The notes under the pieces are model-generated. The model had not been told where the DNA came from. It made no database searches and saw only the letters and a list, made by a program, of their open reading frames with translations. 64,000 bases of DNA, taken from Numida meleagris (Eukaryota > Chordata > Aves > Galliformes > Numididae). Positions 37,801 through 49,800 of this stretch are shown one piece after another. Position 1 is the stretch's first letter; each line of letters opens with the position of its first letter. Made by a program: the position numbers and the translations under genes. The stretch spans positions 12,601,449 to 12,665,448 of the forward strand of contig NC_034421.1 of NCBI RefSeq assembly GCF_002078875.1. The letters run 5' to 3'.

Positions 37801-40800
37801 TATTGAAAATATCTCAAAGCAAGCTGCCTGACAAAAGGAAAACAAAAGTATGGTATTGCTTCTCCTTGCTTTTCCCCCATCTATTGAATAAGGTTTTGTT
37901 GGGATAAAATTAAAGTGCTTATCTTTGAATTTGCTTCCTCTGGTTGAGTTGGCACAGTACATTGAACGAAGGAATGTTCCAAGTTCAGAGGTGGCATTGG
38001 GGAATCTAGTTAAAATGACATCAAAGGCAGCACAGCAGGGCTGAACATGTGTTTGAAGCCGGATAGATTAGAGGCCATTATCAGCCTTTCGCTACTGTGC
38101 TCTGAACAAAAGTCGCTCTTTCCGCTGGGACTGCTGCTGGGGAGAATTAAAAAAAAAAGAGAAAGAAAAAGGGGGAAAAAAAGAAAAAAAAAAAAGGAAA
38201 GAAAGAAAGAAAAATTGCACCTTCCAATAGAATGCCACTCTTCTTCCCTGAAGGTCCGTGCGGCTGTACTTGGCGCGAGCTGTGCTCCGTGCCCGGGGTT
38301 GTGTGGCTGAAATGTTGTTTATTGATTCTGGCCAGCAATGGCTCGTGTCATGGCACAGCAGAAGCTCGGCCGGTAGAACTCGTCCGTCCTTTTGTTCCCA
38401 TCCTTCTGGAAAAAGCGGCGCCTCGGAGCTGCTTAACCGTCACGACTCTCAGTTATTCCTCACATGGAGGTTCATCATTAAAGAAAATGAAGCTTTCTAA
38501 TGAAAGCTATCACCATCGCCCGTTGTTATAGCAACGCTCCGGAAAATTGCTCTGCTCGGTGGCGTGTCATTGACGGGGCACAGCGGAGGTGATGCTCCGA
38601 GATGTGCTCTTCCTCCTCCTGCATTACCTGCGACCGGCAGCCAGGGCTGCAATTAGCCCAGCTCATTTTCTGTTTGGTCATTTGTCTTCCTACTCAAGAG
38701 CGCTCGTCGTTCATCGGAGGTTTTATTTTGTTTTAACGCGTTTAATTTTGAATGCCGGGCTCTGTGGCGTTGCAGTCGTTGAATAAGCAAAAGCTGTAAA
38801 TTAAAGGAGGAGCATTCCAAATTGCCACGCTCCAGGGTAGCATTTGGTTTTGCACTAGCTGATTTTTCTCAGCGTAGCCCCGTTTCATTAGGACGTGAGC
38901 CATTTCCTTATCTCGTAACAGAGCTCCACTTCAGTTGCATTCCTCTCATCCCATGATGGTTTCAATGGTGAAAACAAAAACGCGGTTCTTTTTTACCCTG
39001 AAGCCGTGCTTGGTCAGTGCTGCTTTGCCACCAGCAGTGCTTCACCCAGCGCCAGCAGCTGGGAGCCCTCTCAGCACACGCTGCTGGAAGCTAGCCCCAA
39101 GCTGCTGGCCTTCGTGGGGCAGGGCTCACCTCCACCACAGTCAGCTTCCCCACAGGGCCCACAGCTGTCCACTCCTCCAGCAAGGGCATGAAACCAAGCA
39201 GGGCAGGAGTGCTGCTGCCCAGGGCTCCAACCTCCCCTATGGCCAGCACTAGGTTATTTTACCCAATAATCACAGAATCATTAAGGTGGAAAAGACCTTC
39301 AGGGTCACCAGGTGCTCACTGGCCACGTCCCTCAGTGCCACATCGCCACAGTTCTGGAACATCTCCATGGACAGTGAATCTCCCACCAACCTGGGCAGCC
39401 TGTCCAGTGCATCACCGCTCTTTCTGAGAAGGAATGTTTCCTAACACCCATCCTGAACCTCACCAGCACAGCTTGAGGCCACCACCTCTTGTAGAAAGCA
39501 ACCAACTATAAAGGTGCCATGATGCAGTCCAGGTCCTGCTCTCTGCCCTCTGCCCATGGCAGTGCTTGCAGGAGCCCTGCAGCCATCCAGGAGTCCTGCC
39601 TCGCTCTGCTCCTGGTGAATGCTGCCCAAGTCCCCAGCACTATCCCTCGTGCCCTACTGCACCTTGCCCTCTCTCAAACATAAGAAGTTTCCTACCTGCC
39701 ATTCTGTGGCGGTGAGGCTTTAATGAATGTTGCGTGATGGAGACCAGCTCATGCAAGGCACTAAAGCAGGGCATGTTGTTGCTTTGTTCTGGCAGAGATG
39801 GGATCCCGCCGTACAGACTCCGGAAACAGCATCGCAGAGAGATGCAGGAAAGTGCCAAAGCAAATGGACGTGTGCCACTACCTCACATTCCTGTAAGTAG
39901 CTCTATCTCCTTCTGCAGAGGTAAATATGCAAAATATGCGAGATCTCTAGCTTGCCTTTGCTCTGTGTGCTCGAGTGTCAGTTTAACCTCCCTTAGCACT
40001 GCACTCATTTTGGGGATGCAAATCATTGTGCTGAAAAGGGCGTGGGAGGGGGATGAAGGTTTGGTAGCCTTCTGCCAAACTCAGCATCCAGGGGTGCCCA
40101 AAACTCAGCATTTTTCTTGGCGTTCCATCAGTGGCCGGTTGTTTCTCCAGGACAAGAATGGAAGCGCAGGCTGGCTGGGGTGGCTGCTTGCGAGGAGGTG
40201 CCGTGCCTCTGGGGGAGCTGGAGATGTCTGGGAGGTGGAGGAGGCTGCAGGGCACGAAGGCTGATGCAGCTCTCAGCCAAGGTCAGCTGGGGAGAAATGC
40301 AGCAATCCCAAGCAGTATTTCTGCAGCGGGCAGCAAAAGGGAGCCCTGACCTGCTCTCGAGGACACTGCAAAGCCTGCCTGGCACTGCAAGGCAGGGGAG
40401 CAAGGGAGGTGCAGCCGTAAGTATTTGCAGTTGTCTGGTGCTGTCTCCCCATTTACTTCAGGTAAGCAGCAGCTTTTGGAAGATGACAATAACTGTTAGG
40501 GCTCTGCAGCACCATCTGCAGCTCTGCTTATTATTTTCTTTCTGTGGGAAGTTACAGGTGACATTTAATATTTAGCAGGGAATAGAGGTGCTTCTTTCCC
40601 CTTTGGACAGCTGGACTCCAGCACAAAACAAATTGGAGGGGAAAAAAAAAAAAAAAAAGCCTCCATCTGCTTTTTCCAGAAGTGCCTTCAAACTTGACAC
40701 AGCTGTTCTCGTCCTGCCTGCTCAAAGCAGCGCCTTGCAAGCAGAAAGACACCCTTGTTTTAATCTGATTAGAAAAAGAAAAAAAAAAAAGAAAAAGAAA

Positions 40801-43800
40801 ACGCCAGGCTTTGTTTTTTTTCTCTTTAAAATTAGATTATTTTCCTTAGATTTAAGAGGGTCTCCTGTGCTTTGATCAGCGGGCTGACAATAAAAGCCCT
40901 GGCTGTGGGCGCTCACCAGCCATCCTTGCTCAGCCACCTCTCTTTTCACACGGTTGCTTTCGCAGTGTGGCCGCTCTTGAAAAGGCTGGCTGGGTGCCTC
41001 TTTCTTTCACTTGATGCCGTTTCTACTGTAAGCATTGCTTTGTTAGAGTGGAAGTTTGAAAGCTTGGCCTTTATTTTTGTTGTTGTTGTTGTTGCTGTTA
41101 CTGAACAGTGGGAACTACTGAGTGAATATTCCCTGACTTCAAAGCTTGTCAGCGGCTTTACCTTTTGGATAAAAATAATAGTGGCTTTCTGTTGATGTGT
41201 GCACTGGCAATGCCTCAATGAACTGCAGGTTATAAGCTCGGAGTATGGAGCATTAAATATGTATAGTGAGCTGTGCTTTAACGAACTTCCATCTGCCAAA
41301 CATTTCTTTTGTTAAAATGAATAAGTGTCATTCCAGCAGCAGTTCCTTGCAGGCTAATTAGTTTTACTTAGCATTAAATTTTATCGACCTTTTTGGGAAC
41401 CAGTTAAAAGGGGAGGAGGGGGAAAACAAGGTTTAAATTGGCCACCTGCTGCTTATAAATTTATATATTATCCTACTTATCTGCACGGTCTTTTAGAATT
41501 ACATATTCCTTCTAAAGTACATACATACACTTCACAAGGATTTTTCTGTGAAACATTCGGTGTTCCCATTAGATTCTGTGCTGTAATTTCAAGTCCCAGG
41601 GAAAAAAGCATCTCGGTGCATATTTATATGGGAGCGGAGGACTGCAAAGTCAAGTTAGTTCTAGTCTTTCTGCAGGGAATAAAAGTTTAGTTCAGACACT
41701 CTGGCACCTCCTGCCAGCCAATTACTGACACGGAATTGGCATCGACTTCAGAGAGGTGCTGCTCTGCCCTCGCTTATCAATCAGCCAAGAAAGGAGCTGG
41801 TAATTAGACAATATGTTTTGACAACACCAGTGTGAAATGTTATGAAGTTAGTGTTTTAAAATACCTCTAACTGCAAGTTTATTGAATTAAATGTGGCCAA
41901 TTAGCAAAGAGCCATGCAAATGTTCCTTCAAGTGTTGCTTTCCAAAGCCAGCGGTTAGGATATCACGCAGCCCGTGGCTGAGCAGTCTCCGTGAGCTGCC
42001 TGGACCTGGAGGTTAGCATGCTTTTAAACATGAAGCAATGACTAAATTGCAGCCTTTGAGTGAAGGTCTTTATGGTCTCACATCTAACCAGCATAGCCAG
42101 AGTCCATACTGCAAAATGTGCTTGCAGAGTGCGTGGCATGTTTTCCTACTGGCGGTAGAGAACCTCCAGAAAGTCATTTTAGAAGTCCGTCAGAGAACTT
42201 ACTGTTCCCTATCAAATGAGTTATGGGGCTATTATGCAAAATTCTGAAAGAACTTAATATTGCTTTTAATAGCAGCATGCTTATTTAGATCTAGAAGCTA
42301 TAAACTGTTGTTCGTAGGAGATTGCCTGCAGCCATGCTGCCTCCAAACAGAGAAGACATGTGTTAGTCATGTAGGATTCCACTCTGCGCAGCTGGAGATC
42401 TTAGTGCGTGGATAGCTGTGTTCTGCATATGCCATACTTAAAAGCACTTCAAGTTTGGAAAAACTGTGTTTTCTGACATGACTCTCTGCCCAGGAATGCA
42501 GTGGGTGAAGGTTTCTAGCAAGACCTTTGCTTTGTGCCTCTCCCAGGAACCTATTACATAGTGGGAGCATATTGCTTTTATTGTGGTTTTTCCTTCTTGC
42601 TCTTGGATTTGAGCAAAGTCTTGGAGCAACAAGGAAGGGAAAGGAAGGCAAGGTGCCAAAGGAAGAGGGGTAAAAGCCCAGAGAACATAGAGTCTTTCCT
42701 GTGCTGTTGTACTGTATTTACCCTGGCTCTGGCATTCATCAGTTCCCAGGTCAGGGTGGTAGGCAGCCTTTTCTTCTGGGTGAAGTCAGAAAAATCCAAC
42801 CTCAAGCTTGAAGCCTTGGGATTCCTTTATTTTGTTTGTTTTCCTGCACAGGTAAACCATTTTATGATGTTCTTGTTCTAGCTTCTTCATCTGGTGGGAG
42901 CTTTCCTGTCCTGCTCCACAATCAAGGAAGCTGCAGCACATTGCAGTATTCCCCAGCTTCCCAGAAGGGTGCTGCATGCCCAGAGGTGATGCTGTAGATG
43001 CTGAAATCCAACTACCCATAAGCTCTGCCACAAATGTTTCTGGCAGGGACCATTTGTCATGTAAGAACATAGCACCGTGCAATGCATTGAGTTGGGAAAC
43101 ACAGGGATTCAGAAGCTCTGGTTTTCTTGAGTTCTCCAGCCTGCCATCTCCATTTCATCTCCAGGACTGACTTTTGATCTAACACTGGCAACTTGAACAT
43201 CAAGCCTGTATAAGAAATCTGAGATTTACCAACACAGAATTCTGTGGCCCAATCAGGTCTGTCAGAAATGGTTTAGCCCAACCCATGGATCCCTGGGGCT
43301 GACTAGAGACCCCTCTCTGATGATGGCACTGGAAAAATTATTTCATCTTAGTCCAGTTGAAGTTTATTCTTCCCAAGGGGAACCTGCAAGCCACAATGAG
43401 ATTCTTCCCTTTCAGCTTTTTCATATATAGATTACAGTAAAGCCAGTGCCCCTGTGACGAGGCTGAAAAGGTGGCAGAAACTCAGCTGGGAGGAAAGAGT
43501 GAGGAAGGGCAGAGTAACAGCGAAGAGCTCAGAACATCAGAGGTCCGAGCTTCTGACCTTGCAGACAAATGTGCAGTTTCTTGCCCGAGATTTCATTCAA
43601 CTCCGAATGCTGAGCTTGCAGCTTTATTGTGTTTCTTTGCCTCACTGTGGAGGAGAAGAGCCCACTCCAAGAAACATAGCTGGACAGAACTGGTGAGACA
43701 GAATGGGCGCACAGTTAGGATGCCGGTGCGTTCAGATGCACAGCTTGGTCCTCAAACCACAGCTTGAGAAGGTGAAATCCATCAAAACCAAGACCCGCCT

Positions 43801-46800
43801 CAACCTTACAGAGCAAAATCCATCTAACTCCCACTCCATCAGCTCCAGGAAAAGATGGAAGAAATGTGACAGCAGGTGCTAAATGAAGCTTCTAGAGAGC
43901 TGCTGTATCTGGCGTGTTGTGCTGATTCTTCCCAAAGACACCAGAGCTTCCGGCAGTCGGCGTGTCAGGGATAGAGGACAGTGTTCTGATGATGGGTACC
44001 CCAAGAAATCCTCCCTAACAGCTGTCACTAGGAAAGATTCCTTCATCCAGAACAATTCAAGCTATTTCTTTCTTGCCAGCCCATCTGGCATTCAGCCTCC
44101 CAGCCATTGTTCTCTGTAACCTCCCCAGCTCAGCGTGGTTTGGTTCTGGACAGACCTCATCTGAACTAGTGGCATTTAATAAAAGTAGATAGATAATTAA
44201 ATAAAGCATTAGATAAAACAAAGTTATTTAAAACGAACTGCTTCCTTTCTGGATTGTTGACCCAAAGTAGCCAGAGATCTCATTCTGGTCCAGACTAGAG
44301 GGCTGTACCCTCCAAAAACAGCGGGTGTTGGAGCAGCCAGCCCTTGGAGAATGCTGCACCCTTTACTTGGAACAAAGGCATTTGGAGCCCTTCTGATTTT
44401 AGAACAATAAAGAGCTTATTTATGTCTCCCTGGGCAGGGCTCTGTGTGCTCACGGGGAGACAGAGGCAGGTTCAAAGTCCTGAGGCTCCAGTGGGTCCTC
44501 CTGCGGGCACAGGCTGAGCCTGGCTGGGTGTTCATGGAGTGGAGCATGTCTCCTTTCCCAAGTCAGGCCTGTTGTTTGATAAAAGTTTCAAATCCTTTGT
44601 TGCTATAAGCCTTTTGAAGCAGGTCAATGCAGTGTATGCTTGCTGTCCAAGGAGACAGAGTCCTCAGCAGTGTTCTCTATTGTTTCAGCACAGGGAATTT
44701 GCATTTATTATTTCCCAATACTGTTAGTTTTGGGGGACATCTGAGTAGCTCATCCTTTGAGCTAGGAATAAAATTGGACCCATGGGAGTGTTCAGAGCAT
44801 CATACTGCTTGCTGGCTTTCTGCAGGTCACCATTATGGGTGCCTGCTAGAACAACATTGGGCACATGATGTGCACTTCATCTGTAGCAAAGTGAGTTATT
44901 TCAGTTAAATTAAACTTGGATGGACAGGGACAAGGACAGCTTCGCAGCAGGACTGCATCCCTCACCATCACCTAGGCTGGTATGGGACCTCCTCAAGCTG
45001 TTGTGCTGAGTGAAAGCCTGCAGGACAAGGTAGTGTGTTTTGCAGATACAGCAGTTTATCAAAGAGAAAGGAAAAAAGAGGTCACTGTAAAGGGTCTTAG
45101 ACAATTATTTTCATTCAGTCACTTCCAAGCTTTGAAAGAATGTGGATAAATGTGCTGAAGCATGACATAAAATACCAAAATAGTCCTACCTCAAGCTCCC
45201 TAGATAAACTAGTGACCTTGAATGTCTTCAGGTACTCATTATGATGAGTTGGAGCTGTGCTCCTTAAGCAGTGCTGGGCCTGGAAGGAGCCACCTTATTT
45301 CACCAGCACTCAAACATGCAGGTTAGCAGAATTCAACCTGTGCACCCACTGCTGCAGCAGTCTGGGTGCTCAGGAGAGATTTTATTTTGGGATACTGCAT
45401 TGCATCAAAGGCTATGAAAATCATGGGAAATTCTTTCCTGGTCCTGCTGTTCTGTGGAAGCTGCTGCTTCTAACACGCTTCTAACGGAGCGGGGCTTGGT
45501 GCTGCCATCCTGCAAACAGCCACAGCGAGAGCTGCCGTGTCGGAGGTGGCAGGAGGGAATGAACACGTCACCAGGCTGGCTGTGACTTGTCAGGAGAGAG
45601 AGAGATTTCCCTCATGGGTTGCTACCAGTGCTATTGTATGAGATAGATGGGGTGGTGCATGATTTTGGGCTCGCCATCTGATGGAAACGGGCTCCGTTAG
45701 CCGGAAGTGCTTCCACAGATACTGAGGAATGGGTAAACATCACTTGGGTCCTGGCAGCTCCCCACTGCAAACAGAGAAGGGACTATCCCTGTAAGCTCTT
45801 AACACTGTGATCATGCATGATTTGGGCGCGTTTCTGAATTACACAAGGTCTAGATGCTAGGACTTGAGCTTTCTGTCCCTCCAGAGGGAAGCTGTGTCTT
45901 GTCCTCGCACTTGTTGGTAGCAGTAAGCATGGACACAGATTTGTTGGCAGGGTTGATTGAGTTTTGGTCTCAGCAAACAAAAAAAGTGGTGCTTTAAACT
46001 GCAACCTGAGCGTCACAGAAGACATCTCCAGCTTCTCAGTGCACTAAGTGGGATACTCACTGCCCTTATTTTTCTTCCCCTTGCTTTCCATTCAGCAGTT
46101 GGCAGGGAGGAAAACAAGGATTTGCATGCTTTTGTTAGTTCTGAGGCAGAGCGGTATTGTGGCCTTCTGCACTGGTCTTCATGCTGGCTCAGGGTAAATT
46201 TGGGTGGTCTCTAATCCTCTTTTAAGGACTCCAAGCTTGATGACTGTTTCTGGTGCTGCATTTGTTCTTTTGGTATGGGTTATCTTGCATCTCCATATTT
46301 CATCTTGTCTCTGGTCCTGTAAAGTGTGTATTTCTCTGATGCTGGTGCTGAAGCATTTGAATGCAGGTTTTTATAATGTTGAATTTTCCATATATTTTTC
46401 CTCCAAATTATTGTTTTCTCTCTGCTCTGCCATTTCTTCTACTAGCAGAGTAACAAAATAATGCATAAGGGATGAAAAAATGCAATGGCTGTCAGCTTGA
46501 TACTTCACTACACAGAATTCTTATCCCAGAGCTGGGGAATCTGGGCACAAGGTAACTCAGCGTAAGGAACTGAGAGTGCCCTTGAAGTTTATTCATTAGT
46601 TCACATGGGGCAGACAGAAAAGTGGTATCTCTGTGCTTGTGAGGTTGTTGATAAAGCAAGCAGGAATTTTTGCCCAGCTCTGAGGAGATGAGATGCAGTC
46701 ATGCTCTCTTCTGGGTTCTGGTAAGAGAGGATGCTTTATGGAACAGCGGCCTTCCATGGCTGGGTTGGTTTTAGCAGAAGCTGTGCCTGGAAGATGGAGG

Positions 46801-49800
46801 AAAGTAAGATTTCCTGAAGGCAGCTGGATTTAAACTCCTTTCTGCTCCTGTGAGCTAGATTTGCAGAGACTGGCAGTCTTACGCTGGTCCACCTGCAGTA
46901 AGCTGAATGTGCGTGCATTGGAGTTCTCCTTTCTGTCGGAGTGAAAACATCACTACAGTCAGCATGATTTTTGGCAGGTTTGTCTGTATGTCCTTTTCCC
47001 ACCATCTGAGACCAGGATATTCATGTTGACCTTGTATAATTTTGAGGATTATTGCATGCATCCGTCCCTAAATGGAGTCTGATGCCAAAAGAGCTCTCTG
47101 CTTGTGGCTCTAGGAAACCTTTCCCTTATGTGAGGGGGGTATACAGAGCTGGTGCTAGACAGGGAGCTCATGAGCTTCCAGCTGGTCATTCCCAGGCCTC
47201 ACTCCTGTGTCTGCCAGCTTGTCTTCCCTGGGCTCCCACTGGGACGACTGGCATTTCCAGTTGTTTGTGCCTCCGGAGTAAATGTGTGATTTTCTTGCAC
47301 CTTTTGCTAACCCCGGTGTGTTTTTCCTCCAGCGTACATATCGAATGCCAAAGGATATCCACGTTGAACCAGAAAAGTTTGCTGCAGAACTGATCAATCG
47401 TTTGGAAGAAGTACAGAAGGAACGTGAAGCAGAGGAGAAGTTGGAGGAGCGCCTTAAACGCGTGCGAGCGGTTAGTAATCTCCCTGCCTCTTGCACCAAC
47501 CTGGGGACTTTTGCTTACTGCACATCACAGGAATTTTTCAGCTGCCGTGGAAGCAACTTGAGTGACAACATTTGTCACCTGCATGGGGCTCCTGGAGGCT
47601 CCCTGTCACCGCAGGAGCTTTGTGGGGCTGTGTGCCATGTGCAGGGCTCTGTGAGATCCTCGCTGCTGTCAGACACCAGGTGTGGCACAGCAGTGCCTGC
47701 TTCTGTCATGTTAGGGGCTGTGGGTGCTCTGCATCTTTGGCACCCTCACTCTCCCATCCCTCACAGACTTTTTAAACAATCCCTTCCATTTGAGGATGAG
47801 GGATTCACCTTGCGCTGTGGGGTTTTGTGTTTTCCATATTTCCCCTTTGTAGGGCAAACAAATGGCAGATTTTGTTACACTTGCAGTTGTTTGTATGTGC
47901 TTTCAGTCTGTTTCTACCAACTATGAAAGGCTTCTGTCCATCAGTGCCTAGCAGCACATCCCTACATGAGATGTAGCATCCAAAATTCCTCTCATGGTCA
48001 GAGAAATGGAGAGACTCCACATGGGTGGCTGGGGAAGCCCAGCCTGTGGCACTGTGTGTGCTGGAAGCCTTGGAACTGATGGGGCTGTTCAGAGCTTGAG
48101 TATTTGGTAGATGAACCAAGAACTTTTAGCTCCTCAACCAGCTCCACAAGGGAGAGAATGAGGTGTTGGTTGTCCAGTTATGAGACACCCTGTTCAGCAG
48201 TATTGACACCTTATCTTTTCATCTGATGTACGTCTCGCAGGTAAGTGTTTATCTTGTGCTAGAGACACAGGAGACTTTTCAGAGGACATCACAGTGTTAC
48301 TGAACATCACAAATGTTGTATGGCCGCAGCCCTATGGGAAGAAGTTATGGGTCTCTGCAGTTAATAGCTGCTGTAGCCCTGAGGCGAAGGCTGTGTGCTG
48401 TGCACCCTGCAGCTCTCCCTTGAAGCAGAGCTGTTCCTGTCTATCTCAGCTAGCTCTGTGCTTTTAGAGGAGCTGAGTCTCTGTGGCTGCAAGGCAGACC
48501 CTTCAAGCCCATTATTTTTAAATACTCATCGATATTTTTGTAAGTTAATCTAGTATCTCTTTAAACAGAACAGGCACTGTAGGGCTATCGTATTTGCTTT
48601 AAATCGCGTACTTATTTCCAGTGTAGGAAGTGAGGATGCAGAGTAACCCCTGAGGTGCATTTCAGTGCCAGGTATTGTCCATCAAACTCACTGCACTGCT
48701 GCGTTCAGCATCCAGCCAGAAAAAGGCCAGCAAGGTGCTATTTTGTGATTAGATTGCTGCTCTTCTGGAATTGGTCTGTTTTCTTCTCCATACCTATTGC
48801 TTTCTAGACAAAGCCAACTCAACCAGCACTATTTCCTATTCATAGTCCTCCTCTTCCTGCTCCCGTGGCTACACTGCTGCCCCCAGCAGTGCCCAGCTAC
48901 ATTAGCCCTGCCCTCTACCACCCTGAAGAAGCTGCCAGTAGCAGTACCATAAAATCAGCAAATACCTGTGCCAGGGAATAAATTTGAGTCTGTCTAAACA
49001 TATTTTTGTGTGACAATCTATTTTAAGCCCCGGCCTCCCACTATTGCCATATATTAAACCTCTTTGCTGTCTACAGAATATATTTCATTGACTGGCTGGC
49101 ATTTAGCATTAGCCATTCAGGAAAAACTCAGAGTAAGCAACTGTAGCTTTTTTAGGCCAGTACTTCAGGTGCAAGAGCTGCTGGTATCAGCAAGAAGAGA
49201 GCTTGGATCCTCATAGATCACAGGGTTGTTTTTTGTGACCTGAACACTAGGACTACAGGGTGACCTCTCACTGGGTCTGCACAGCTCACTGCACAGTAGC
49301 ACAGGGAAAACCATACGACATGAGTCACACTGAGCGGTTATCAGCTTAGCAGAGAAGCTGGAAATATTTTGCAAAAGCTACAAAAAAGGCTTTTTCCCCC
49401 CCATACTGGGCTGCCTGCAGGTTCCCTTTCAAAGCCACATCGTACAGTAGCACCTGAAGGAGACACCTGATATAGAACCAAAAGACTTCTGCTGAAAAAA
49501 GACCACCATAAGATTTAAAAAGAAAAAAAAAGAAAAAAACAAACCCCAAAGCTCTGAATTCATTAATTATGTTGAGCAGTAGAGGAGATGATGGGAGGAT
49601 ACGCATGCTGCCTTTTGCTTGCTCAGCTGTGTGGTAGCTGCAGGACTGTGCCGTGCAGGTCACTTGCTCTGTCTCCAAACCCGGTGAATTTCAAATAAGC
49701 CAAGTGCAGGAGAAGCAAAACCATTGCTGAGATGCTGGATATCTGAGTGTAAAACGTTGTCTAAGAGGAGAGGAAAATGGTTTGCCTGAAGATGTAAATG

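Larger units (their letters stand above)
31859..39795 (+). other. AXIN1: AXIN1 intron 3
   Basis: This 7937-bp phase-2 intron runs from GTAAGT to CAG. It contains a G16 run (32305-32320), a (TA)n tract (37761-37790), a 66-bp polypurine tract (38149-38214), a GC/AT-mixed stretch that looks regulatory (38220-38900), and a minus-strand CR1 relic (39268-39500). Between 32.4 and 37.7 kb I see no recognisable gene or repeat. Confidence 0.9.
39893..47332 (+). other. AXIN1: AXIN1 intron 4
   Basis: This 7440-bp phase-0 intron runs from GTAAGT to CAG. The exon-4 frame runs on into it for 124 codons. It contains A-rich tracts at 40642 and 40771, a (TTG)n tract at 41077, and an AT-rich stretch at 41300-41930 that may be a conserved element. 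From 42 to 47 kb I see only ordinary unique sequence with a 14-bp palindrome at 43233-43246. Confidence 0.9.

Noticed and set aside
40870..40877. CTTTGATC, a TCF/LEF-type site (another, reversed, at 11597-11604)
   Set aside because: A few such 8-mers are expected by chance in 64 kb. AXIN2 rather than AXIN1 is the known Wnt target, and the sites are not clustered.
43233..43246. CACAGAATTCTGTG, 14-bp palindrome
   Set aside because: Short, isolated, and not far from chance expectation; it may be a remnant of two CR1 termini but this cannot be shown.
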